A DNA stretch of 10,767 bases from NCBI GenBank assembly GCA_023390985.1, contig JAEWBU010000151.1, positions 1 through 10,767 on the forward strand, given 5' to 3'. The DNA comes from Pseudomonadota bacterium. GTDB lineage: Bacteria > Pseudomonadota > Gammaproteobacteria > Burkholderiales > Burkholderiaceae_C. Positions 1 to 5,511 of this stretch are shown here, in pieces. The position numbers were made by a program, and so were the translations under genes. Position 1 is the first letter of the stretch, and every line of letters begins with the position of its first letter. Under the pieces are notes generated by a model. The model was given only the letters and a program-made list of their open reading frames with translations, had not been told where the DNA came from and ran no database searches.

Positions 1-1
1 C

Positions 2-250
2 GCGGCCGGCGTCACGCTGATGCGCGGCGACCCGCGCCTGGTGGCCGACGCGATCGACATCTCGCGCCGCACCTACGCCAAGATCCGCCAGAACCTGTTC
101 TGGGCCTTCGTCTACAACGTGGTGGGCATCCCGCTCGCCGCTTTCGGCCTGCTCAACCCCATGCTCGCCGGCGCCGCGATGGCGTTCTCCTCGGTGAGCG
201 TGGTCACCAACGCCCTGGCCCTGCGCCGCTGGAAAGGAACCGCCGCATGA
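2..250 (+). CDS. copA: Copper-translocating P1B-type ATPase, C-terminal fragment
   Basis: This is the last 82 residues of a Cu(I)-exporting P-type ATPase; the rest lies left of the window. The reading frame is open from base 2. It holds the end of the hinge region (a TLMRGDPR stretch), a conserved IRQNLFWAFVYN segment that begins a transmembrane helix, and a final helix with MAFSSVSVVTNALALRR. In CopA-type pumps the Asn of the first segment and the Met/Ser-Ser of the last (MxxSS) are Cu(I)-site residues of the final two membrane helices, and both are visible. The family pumps Cu(I) from cytoplasm to periplasm using ATP. The stop codon overlaps the start of the next gene (ATGA), so pump and copper sensor are probably co-transcribed and translationally coupled. 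Any CueR operator for this gene would be outside the window. Confidence 0.93.
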   Translation, partial: AAGVTLMRGDPRLVADAIDISRRTYAKIRQNLFWAFVYNVVGIPLAAFGLLNPMLAGAAMAFSSVSVVTNALALRRWKGTAA

Positions 251-693
251 ACACGACGATCGCCACCGGATTCAACATCGGCGAGGCCGCCGAACGCGCC
301 TCCGTCACGCCGAAGATGGTGCGGCACTACGAGTCGCTGGGCCTCTTGCCCAAGGTGCACCGCACCGAGTCGGGCTACCGCGTGTACACCGACAACGAGG
401 TCCACACGCTGCAGTTCATCAAGCGCTCGCGCGACCTGGGCTTCTCCATCCCCGAGATCGCCGAGCTGCTCAAGCTGTGGCAGGACCGCCGCCGCTCCAG
501 CGCCAACGTCAAGAAGCTGGCCGCGCAGCACGTCGAGGAACTCGAGCGCAAGATCAAGGAACTGGAAGCGATGCGCAAGACGCTGCGCAACCTGATGCAC
601 TGCTGCCACGGCGACGAGCGGCCGGACTGTCCCATCCTCGACGACCTGGAAAGCGGGATGAACGGCAAGGCGCCGGTGCGCAAGGTGGCGTGA
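247..693 (+). CDS. cueR: CueR-type Cu(I)-responsive MerR regulator
   Basis: This 148-residue MerR-family activator senses cytoplasmic Cu(I) and switches on copper-export promoters by untwisting a long-spacer promoter. The N-terminal winged helix-turn-helix (about residues 8-75) has the family hallmarks VRHYESLGLL and GYRVYTDNEV. A long dimerisation helix follows at about 85-118. The metal loop has the diagnostic CueR spacing Cys120-x7-Cys128 followed by PI. Ser85 in SSANVK aligns with the Ser77 that marks sensors of monovalent metals, where divalent-metal sensors have Cys. An extra Cys119 precedes the ligand pair. The start overlaps the copA stop, and an AAGGA element lies about 8 bases upstream. 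Its likely targets are copA and the gene starting at 4741, whose promoter carries a matching dyad. Confidence 0.93.
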   Translation: MNTTIATGFNIGEAAERASVTPKMVRHYESLGLLPKVHRTESGYRVYTDNEVHTLQFIKRSRDLGFSIPEIAELLKLWQDRRRSSANVKKLAAQHVEELERKIKELEAMRKTLRNLMHCCHGDERPDCPILDDLESGMNGKAPVRKVA

Positions 694-701
694 TCGCGTC
701 C

Positions 702-787
702 CGTCGTCCCCGCGGAGGCGGGGACCCAGAGCATCCATCTGCATACGCGGATGGGAGCACTGGATTCCCGCCTTCGCGGGAATGACG
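702..787. repeat. Compound interspersed palindrome between convergent genes
   Basis: Two GC-rich hairpins face each other as an imperfect inverted repeat: arms 702-728 and 761-787 match at 22 of 27 positions. Each arm is itself a hairpin with an 8-bp stem and 4-base loop (706-713 with 718-725; 764-771 with 776-783). The middle contains a small CCATC/GATGG dyad. The right arm is the TGGATTCCCGCCTTCGCGGG type of element that I recognise as a high-copy repeat in Burkholderiales and relatives. It fills nearly all the space between the cueR stop and the stop of the convergent CusF-like gene. A bidirectional terminator or mRNA 3'-end stabiliser is a reasonable inference, although no clear T-tract follows. 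Confidence 0.8.
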
Positions 788-796
788 GGGCGGGGC

Positions 797-1096
797 TTAC
801 TTTCCCGCCTGGATCTCCGTGACCGTCAGCCGCCCGTCCTGGTTGGCGGCGCGGAACTGGACCTTGTCGCCTGCCTTCACCTTGTCGAGCAGCGCCTTGT
901 CGGGGACCGAGAACACCATGGTCATCGGCGGCATGTCGAGGCTCTTGATCTCGCCGTGCTTGAGCGTGATCTTGCCCGCGGACTTGTCGACCTTGCGGAC
1001 CTCGCCGTCGGCGAAGTCGTTCGCGGCCCAGGCGGGGAACGCCAGCGCGCCGCCGAGGGCGATCGCGAACAGGGCGTGGTTCAGTCTGGATTTCAT
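797..1096 (-). CDS. CusF-like periplasmic copper-binding protein
   Basis: This is a small exported protein of 99 residues from the chosen start, resembling the Cu(I)/Ag(I) chaperone CusF, which passes copper to periplasmic efflux partners. Residues 1-24 form a signal peptide with a hydrophobic core ending in AWA, followed by a compact OB-fold-sized domain. Aligned by spacing with E. coli CusF, His47 corresponds to His36, and Met58 and Met60 in MPPMTM correspond to Met47 and Met49. The Trp44 position, which caps Cu(I) in CusF, is Met55 here. An upstream in-frame ATG at 1120 would add eight residues before the signal peptide and lacks a ribosome site. The ATG at 1096 has AGGA nine bases upstream. 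It lies 35 bases downstream of the oxidase stop and is probably the last gene of that operon. Confidence 0.88.
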   Translation of the reverse strand: MKSRLNHALFAIALGGALAFPAWAANDFADGEVRKVDKSAGKITLKHGEIKSLDMPPMTMVFSVPDKALLDKVKAGDKVQFRAANQDGRLTVTEIQAGK

Positions 1097-1105
1097 GCTC
1101 TGGCT

Positions 1106-1109
1106 TCCT
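1106..1109 (-). promoter_or_regulatory. Ribosome binding site deciding the CusF-like start
   Basis: An AGGA core (minus strand) lies nine bases before the ATG at 1096. The alternative ATG at 1120 has no purine-rich element in front of it. This supports the shorter protein, whose signal peptide then begins properly with MKSR. Confidence 0.6.
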
Positions 1110-1131
1110 GCTTGCTTCATGGGATCTGCTG

Positions 1132-2538
1132 TCAGTGACGGCCTTCGTGGCCACCGGATGCGGCTCTGCGGACACGCACTTCGACGTCCTTCTTCGTGGC
1201 GGATTCGCCCGGCGCGGCGCGCGCCGGCTCGGGCAGCTGTCCCGTGAACTCGTAGGCGATCGTGCCCGCGGGATGCTTGAACCAGCCCGGATCGGAGTAG
1301 TCGCCACGCTTCTGGTCGCGGCGCACCTTCACCGTGGTGAACATGCCGCCCATCTCGATGCCGCCGAACGGGCCTTCGCCGGTCATCATCGGCGCCGTGT
1401 TGTCCGGCAGCGGCATCTCCATCTCGCCCATGTCGGCCATGCCGCGCTCGCCCATCACCATGTAGTCGGGGACGAGCTTCGAGATCTTCTTCGCCACCTC
1501 GCGGTGGTCGACGCCGATCATGGTGGGCTCGTCGTGGCCCTTGGCGTTCATGGTGTGGTGGCTCTTGTGGCAGTGGAAGGCCCAGTCGCCCTCCTCGTCC
1601 GCCACGAACTCCAGCTGCCGCATCTGGCCCACCGCGATGTCGGCCGACACCTCCGGCCAGCGCGCGGCCCTGGGCGTGGGGCCGCCGTCGGTGCCGGTGA
1701 CGAAGAACTCGTGGCCGTGGATGTGCATCGGGTGGTTGGTCATCGTGAGGTTGCCGACCCGGATGCGCACCTTGTCACCGCGGCGCACGTTCATCGAATC
1801 GATGCCGGGGAACACCCGGCTGTTGAAGGTCCAGAGGTTGAAGTCCAGCATCGTCATGATCTTCGGCGTGTAGGCGCCCGGCTCGATGTCGTACGCGTTC
1901 AGCAGGAACACGAAGTCGCGGTCCACCTCCTCGATCAGCGGATGCCTGCCCTTCGGGTGCGTGACCCAGAAGCCCATCATCCCCATCGCCATCTGCGTCA
2001 TCTCGTCGGCATGCGGGTGGTACATGAAGGTGCCGGGCCGGCGCGCGACGAATTCGTACACGAACGTCTTGCCGGGCTGGATGCCCCTTTGCGTGAGGCC
2101 GGTGACGCCGTCCATGCCGTTGGGCAGGCGCTGGCCGTGCCAGTGGATGCTGGTGTGCTCGGGCAGCTTGTTGGTCACGAAGATGCGAACGCGGTCGCCT
2201 TCCACCACCTCGATGGTCGGCCCGGGCGACTGGCCGTTGTAGCCCCACAGGTGGGCCTTGAAGCCGGGCGCCATCTCGCGCACCACCGGCTCGGCGACCA
2301 GGTGGAATTCCTTGACGCCGTTGTTCATGCGCCAGGGCGCGGTCCATCCATTGAGGGTGACGACGGGGTTGTAGGCACGGCCCGTGCCCGGCGCCAGCGG
2401 GCCGGCCGTGTCGGGCGTGGACTGGATGACGGGCTCGGGCAAGGCGGCCATCGCCACCTTGCTGACCGAGGCCGCGCTCACCGCGCCGGCGATGGCGCCG
2501 AAGCCCGCCAGGAAACTTCTTCTCGGATTCGGATTCAT
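1132..2538 (-). CDS. Tat-exported multicopper oxidase (copper oxidase)
   Basis: This 468-residue periplasmic multicopper oxidase is of the type found in proteobacterial copper-resistance loci and probably oxidises Cu(I) to less toxic Cu(II). An N-terminal RRSFL twin-arginine signal runs to about residue 32, which implies export after folding with copper bound. All four copper motifs are present: HWHG (His132, His134), HPH (174-176), HPMHIHGH (269-276) and HCH (322-324, with type-1 Cys323) followed by His328. The expected axial Met of the type-1 site, five residues after His328, is Lys333. A Met-rich stretch with ten Met in residues 360-399 and a Met cluster at 180-188 suggest Cu(I) capture. 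The start at 2538 has GAGGA just upstream and lies 14 bases after the TolC-like stop. Substrate is inferred from context; laccase-like activity is possible. Confidence 0.92.
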   Translation of the reverse strand: MNPNPRRSFLAGFGAIAGAVSAASVSKVAMAALPEPVIQSTPDTAGPLAPGTGRAYNPVVTLNGWTAPWRMNNGVKEFHLVAEPVVREMAPGFKAHLWGYNGQSPGPTIEVVEGDRVRIFVTNKLPEHTSIHWHGQRLPNGMDGVTGLTQRGIQPGKTFVYEFVARRPGTFMYHPHADEMTQMAMGMMGFWVTHPKGRHPLIEEVDRDFVFLLNAYDIEPGAYTPKIMTMLDFNLWTFNSRVFPGIDSMNVRRGDKVRIRVGNLTMTNHPMHIHGHEFFVTGTDGGPTPRAARWPEVSADIAVGQMRQLEFVADEEGDWAFHCHKSHHTMNAKGHDEPTMIGVDHREVAKKISKLVPDYMVMGERGMADMGEMEMPLPDNTAPMMTGEGPFGGIEMGGMFTTVKVRRDQKRGDYSDPGWFKHPAGTIAYEFTGQLPEPARAAPGESATKKDVEVRVRRAASGGHEGRH

Positions 2539-2552
2539 GGGGTCCTCGCGTT

Positions 2553-3932
2553 TCAATGCGCGGCTTCCGGCCTGCCGATCAGGGTGGAGGAAAGCGCCGC
2601 GTCGGCCAGCCAGAAATCGCGCTGCGACTCGATCGCGGTGATGACGCCCGAGACCTGCTCGCGCGCATCGGCCAGCAGCTCGAACACGCCGATCAGCATG
2701 CCGTTGTAGCGAAGCAGGTTCTCTTCCGAGATCGTCTTGCGCAGCGGCAGCATCTCGTCGCGCTGGTGGCGGGCCTGGTCGTAGGCCGTACGGTAGGCCG
2801 AATAGCTCTCGCGCGCCTGCGAGGTGGCGCCGCGCGCGACCGCTTCGTAGCGGTTGACGGCAGCCAGTGAGCGAGCGTCCAGCGCGGCGCGCCGCGTGGC
2901 GCCCCAGTCGAACAACGGCAGCCGCACGTCCAGCTCCCAGCCGCGCGTGGTGGAGCGCTCGCCGTTGCCTTCGAAGCGCGTGTCGCGGCGCGCGCCGAGT
3001 TCCACGTCGGTCAGCGCGGAGACCAGGTCCACGCCGCGCGAGCGTCCGGCGGCTTCCAGTTCCAGGCGGGCGAGCCGCGCGTCGAGTCGCTGGGCGCCCA
3101 GCGCTTGTGAGATGTCGGACGCCGGCCGTGGCGACGCGGGCAGGTCCGGCAGGCGGTCCGGCAGTTTCAGCGCCTGCGCCTGTTCGTCGGTCAGGCCCAG
3201 CTGGCGCACGAGCGCCTCGCGAGAGGCGACCGTGGACTGCCGCGCCGCCGCGAGTCGAGCCGAGGCATCGCCGTAGAACACATGCTGGCGCGCGGCCTGC
3301 AGCTTGCTGAAGTTGCCGACCTGCTGCATGCGGCGGGCAAGTTCCGCGCTGGCCTCGGCCGCTTCCTGCACCTGCGTGGCGTAGGCCGCGACCTCGCGCG
3401 CGGCCACGGCCTTCACCCAGGCCTGCTTCGCCGCGGCCACCTGGTCGACAACGGTGCCGGCCAGTCGCACGCGCGCCTGCTCGGACTCGACGCGCGAGAC
3501 CGACAGCCGCTGGGGCAGCGTGATCAGGTCGAACAGGCCGACCGAGAGCAGCCTGCCGAACTCCAGGTCCGCGCCTTCGCGCAGCCGTTCGAAGGAGAAC
3601 ACCACGCCGCCCGGCAGGCCGCGCTGCCGCGCCTGCGCGATCTCGCCCCAGCCTTGCGCCAGGGCTGCCTGGAAGGCGGGGCTGTTGGCGAGCGCGAGCC
3701 TGGCCGCGCCGTCCATCGACAGCGGCTCCTTGAGGAGGTCGGTCGCGAGTTGCGCGGAAGCGGCGCGTTGCGATTCGTCGCGCGCCAGCGTCGCGTTGGC
3801 TCCGCTGGACAGGGCCGACGCCCTCTCGTTCGCCTCGCGCAGCGCGGAATCCATGTTCGGCGCCGCGCAACCGGCGAGCACCAGCGCGGCCGTGCCCACC
3901 GCCGGCAGGCGGCTCATGCGATGCGCGCCCAT
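2553..3932 (-). CDS. TolC-family outer-membrane efflux lipoprotein
   Basis: This 459-residue protein is of the outer-membrane factor (TolC/CusC-like) family, whose trimers form the exit channel of tripartite efflux pumps. The N-terminus carries a signal peptide with the lipobox LAGC, so Cys22 should be lipidated. Two long Ala/Gln/Arg-rich helical segments (about residues 150-245 and 345-440) fit the two internally repeated coiled-coil halves. The second half holds the typical VRLPLFDWGATRRA strand-to-helix junction and a YNGMLIGVFELLADAREQ segment. The length is normal for the family. The start ATG overlaps the stop of the preceding small gene (ATGA), which implies translational coupling, and the oxidase follows after 14 bases. 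No adaptor or RND pump gene is adjacent. A role in copper export is inferred only from its neighbours. Confidence 0.88.
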   Translation of the reverse strand: MGAHRMSRLPAVGTAALVLAGCAAPNMDSALREANERASALSSGANATLARDESQRAASAQLATDLLKEPLSMDGAARLALANSPAFQAALAQGWGEIAQARQRGLPGGVVFSFERLREGADLEFGRLLSVGLFDLITLPQRLSVSRVESEQARVRLAGTVVDQVAAAKQAWVKAVAAREVAAYATQVQEAAEASAELARRMQQVGNFSKLQAARQHVFYGDASARLAAARQSTVASREALVRQLGLTDEQAQALKLPDRLPDLPASPRPASDISQALGAQRLDARLARLELEAAGRSRGVDLVSALTDVELGARRDTRFEGNGERSTTRGWELDVRLPLFDWGATRRAALDARSLAAVNRYEAVARGATSQARESYSAYRTAYDQARHQRDEMLPLRKTISEENLLRYNGMLIGVFELLADAREQVSGVITAIESQRDFWLADAALSSTLIGRPEAAH

Positions 3933-4240
3933 CAGTGGTGCCCCGCGTGAGGATCTGCCGCCTTGAGTTGCGACGCGGCCGGCGCCTTCGGCGGGGCCGC
4001 GCCCTGCATCTCGCGGGCGTAGGTGCGCCAGCCGCCGATCTCGCGCACGGTGTCGTTGCTGCGGCGCCAGTCCTGGACCTCTTCGGCGGCGAAGGGCCGG
4101 TAGTTCTCGAAGGCCGAGCGGTAAGCGGGCGCGACGGGTGCGCTCGCGGGCGGCTCCGGCCGCGGCGCCTGGGCCGCGGCATGGAGGCTCGCCGCCAGCG
4201 CGGGCAGGCTTGCGAAAAGCGTTCTTGCGGAAATTGACAT
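3932..4240 (-). CDS. Small exported protein of unknown function, first gene of the copper oxidase operon
   Basis: This is a 102-residue protein I cannot assign to a named family. Residues 1-25 look like a signal peptide ending in AAAQA, followed by a Pro/Ala-rich linker (26-40). A charged, aromatic-rich block at about 41-80 (FENYRPF, VQDWRR, GGWRTYAREM) looks like the conserved core. A second Ala/Pro linker leads to a C-terminal HAGHH tail that could bind metal. A GAGG ribosome site stands about six bases before the ATG. The stop overlaps the start of the TolC-like gene, and the oxidase and CusF-like genes follow, so it most likely works in the periplasm on copper, or assists the channel or the oxidase. 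That role is inference from position and the His tail only. Confidence 0.8.
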   Translation of the reverse strand: MSISARTLFASLPALAASLHAAAQAPRPEPPASAPVAPAYRSAFENYRPFAAEEVQDWRRSNDTVREIGGWRTYAREMQGAAPPKAPAASQLKAADPHAGHH

Positions 4241-4320
4241 GGAAACCTCGCGGGATGTCGTTCGTGGCGATCGCCGACCCGCGGGCGCTCCCGCGTGATC
4301 AGGTCCGGAACGGAAATGCG
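4241..4320 (-). promoter_or_regulatory. Probable leader/promoter region of the small protein-TolC-oxidase-CusF operon
   Basis: These 80 bases separate the operon from the hairpin after the upstream gene and should contain its promoter unless it is read through from upstream. I see no MerR-type long-spacer dyad and no TTACA-type cop box. The region does contain a 10-bp perfect palindrome, GGCGATCGCC (4266-4275), and a 6-bp-arm inverted repeat, CGCGGG/CCCGCG (4280-4295). Either could be an operator or chance in GC-rich DNA. Confidence 0.3.
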
Positions 4321-4357
4321 GCGGCCCGCCCCGGCGGTGCCGGGACCGGGCGGCCGC
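4321..4357 (-). terminator. GC-rich hairpin directly after the His/Cys-rich gene
   Basis: The bases immediately after the stop at 4358 can fold into a long GC-rich stem. The outer arms GCGGCC (4321-4326) and GGCCGC (4352-4357) pair perfectly, and inner GC-rich segments pair with bulges. On the minus strand it is followed only by a short ATTTCC rather than a true T-tract. It may therefore attenuate transcription into the downstream copper operon rather than end it completely. Confidence 0.4.
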
Positions 4358-4741
4358 TCAGGCGCGAGGGGGTTTGTCGGGGCGTGGCGGGGCGCGGGTC
4401 AGCGCCGGCACGCGCGGCTGCGGGAGGTTCGTCGAGCGGGAGTCCGCCCAGGGGAGCACGGGCGTGGTTTCGGGAATCGCCGCGAGCTGGCACAAGGCGC
4501 AGATCGGGCACTTGTGGCCGCCGTGCCCCGAGGCACCGGTGTCTGCGGGGTCCGCGGCATGGCCTTCATGGGCCGAGGCCTGGTGATGGCCGTGATCGTG
4601 GTCCGCATGCTCCTCGTGCACGGCCGCTTGCGCGACCGCGGCGGCGGCCTGGTCGCAGTGCAGCATCGACGCGGCCGCCACGCCCTGCAGGGGCAGCGCG
4701 GCCAGGACGAGCCAGGCGACGAGGAGACGGAAGATCGACAT
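4358..4741 (-). CDS. Small His/Cys-rich exported metal-binding protein (DUF2946-like)
   Basis: From the chosen start this is a 127-residue secreted or membrane-tethered protein. Residues 1-24 form a strong hydrophobic signal sequence. The mature part has ten His between residues 42 and 76 (HEEHADHDHGHH and following), then HKCPICALC with Cys78, Cys81 and Cys84. A Pro/Arg-rich tail ending in PPRPDKPPRA follows. The layout resembles DUF2946-type proteins often found beside copper genes, and copper or zinc buffering in the periplasm is a fair inference. Upstream in-frame ATGs at 4750, 4753 and 4804 fall in or before the promoter -10 element, so they should not be on the main transcript. The ATG at 4741 starts the signal peptide and sits about one base from the predicted transcription start. 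Confidence 0.8.
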   Translation of the reverse strand: MSIFRLLVAWLVLAALPLQGVAAASMLHCDQAAAAVAQAAVHEEHADHDHGHHQASAHEGHAADPADTGASGHGGHKCPICALCQLAAIPETTPVLPWADSRSTNLPQPRVPALTRAPPRPDKPPRA

Positions 4742-4748
4742 CGGACGC

Positions 4749-4779
4749 ATCATGAACCTTGCCGCAGTGGCAAGGTCAA
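4749..4779 (-). promoter_or_regulatory. CueR-type copper-responsive promoter/operator
   Basis: On the minus strand there is a -35 TTGACC (4774-4779) and a -10-like CATGAT (4749-4754) separated by 19 bp, the long spacer that MerR-family activators correct. The spacer holds a perfect dyad: ACCTTGCC (4756-4763), five bases, GGCAAGGT (4769-4776). The sequence closely resembles known CueR sites. It drives the His/Cys-rich gene starting at 4741. A CueR-type sensor is encoded at 247-693, so control by copper is a strong inference. Confidence 0.87.
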
Positions 4780-4804
4780 GCATGGATCGTGCAACGAAGG
4801 GCAC

Positions 4805-5440
4805 TCATCTCGTCCTCACCGCCGCATGCCGGCGTTCGTGCCGCAGCTCGCCGCGCGCCTGCTTCAGCACGCTGGCCGCGCCCGTGATCGCCAGCACGGC
4901 CATCAGCGTGGCGACCAGCAGGTCGGGCCAGGCCGAGCCGGTGCCGAACACGCCGGCCGCGGCCAGCATCACGGCGACGTTGCCGACCGCGTCGTTGCGC
5001 GAGCAGATCCAGGCCGAGCGCATGTTGGAATCGCCGGTGCGGTGCGCGTACAGCAGCCAGGCCACGCCGAGGTTGGCGGCCAGCGCCAGGAAACCGATCG
5101 CGCCCATGGTGATCGCCTCGGGCGCCACGCCGGTGGTGAACGACCAGGCGGCGCGGCCGAGCACGAACACGCCGAAGGCGCCCATGCACAGCGCCTTGAC
5201 CAGCGCGGCCCTGGAGCGCGCGGTCATCGCCATGCCCAGCACGGCCAGCGACAGGCCGTAGTTGGCGGCGTCGCCGAAGAAGTCGATCGAGTCGGCCAGC
5301 AGCGACACCGAACCGGAGCTGGTGGCCGCGGCGATCTCGGCGACGAACATGGCGGCGTTGACGATGAGCGCGATCCACAGCGCCTTGCGGTAGCGCGGAT
5401 CGACGGCGGGCTGGGAAGGGGCACAGCAGTGGGCGGACAT
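4805..5440 (-). CDS. Short CDF-like cation efflux transporter (transmembrane domain only)
   Basis: This 211-residue inner-membrane protein is related to cation diffusion facilitators, which export divalent metals in exchange for protons. About six helices are visible (roughly 20-40, 46-73, 82-100, 108-132, 144-165, 172-192). Helix 2 carries ADSIDFFGDAAN; Asp50, Asp53 and Asp57 fall where CDFs have their metal-site Asp/His residues. Helix 5 carries CSRNDAVGN, with Cys146 and Asp150 in the positions of the usual His-x3-Asp pair. The protein ends after helix 6 with a basic tail and lacks the cytoplasmic C-terminal domain of canonical CDFs (about 300 residues). The N-terminus has a Cys-Cys pair (5-6). 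AAGGAG lies ten bases before the ATG. The promoter has a CadR-type operator, so Cd, Zn or Pb are likely substrates. Confidence 0.85.
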   Translation of the reverse strand: MSAHCCAPSQPAVDPRYRKALWIALIVNAAMFVAEIAAATSSGSVSLLADSIDFFGDAANYGLSLAVLGMAMTARSRAALVKALCMGAFGVFVLGRAAWSFTTGVAPEAITMGAIGFLALAANLGVAWLLYAHRTGDSNMRSAWICSRNDAVGNVAVMLAAAGVFGTGSAWPDLLVATLMAVLAITGAASVLKQARGELRHERRHAAVRTR

Positions 5441-5468
5441 TCGTGGGTCTCTCCTTGACGTTTTCGCC

Positions 5469-5499
5469 ATTGAAAACCCTGAAGCCGCTACAGAGTCAA
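5469..5499 (-). promoter_or_regulatory. CadR/PbrR-type MerR promoter/operator for the CDF-like gene
   Basis: Minus-strand -35 TTGACT (5494-5499) and -10 TTCAAT (5469-5474) are separated by 19 bp. The spacer and part of the -35 form an imperfect dyad, ACCCTGAAG (5476-5484), CCG, CTACAGAGT (5488-5496), matching at 7 of 9 paired positions. This resembles CadR/PbrR/ZntR-type operators. The predicted transcript start is near 5462, giving a leader of about 20 bases that contains AAGGAG (5451-5456). The -35 begins 13 bases beyond the regulator's stop codon. Confidence 0.85.
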
Positions 5500-5511
5500 G
5501 CGGTCGACCGC

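Noticed and set aside
1135..2709. 524-codon open frame on the + strand, antisense to the oxidase
   Set aside because: It is a GC-rich shadow frame. Its composition is a low-complexity His/Val/Arg/Leu mix with no domain, while the minus strand encodes a complete multicopper oxidase with all motifs.
2539..4182. Possible fusion of the oxidase with a long upstream extension in the same minus frame
   Set aside because: The extension is Arg/Ala-rich and overlaps the TolC-like gene in another frame. The oxidase has its own Tat signal and ribosome site at 2538.
4742..4804. Longer version of the His/Cys-rich protein starting at 4804
   Set aside because: The extra codons cover the CueR-type promoter and dyad, so they would not be on the transcript, and the signal peptide begins at the ATG at 4741.
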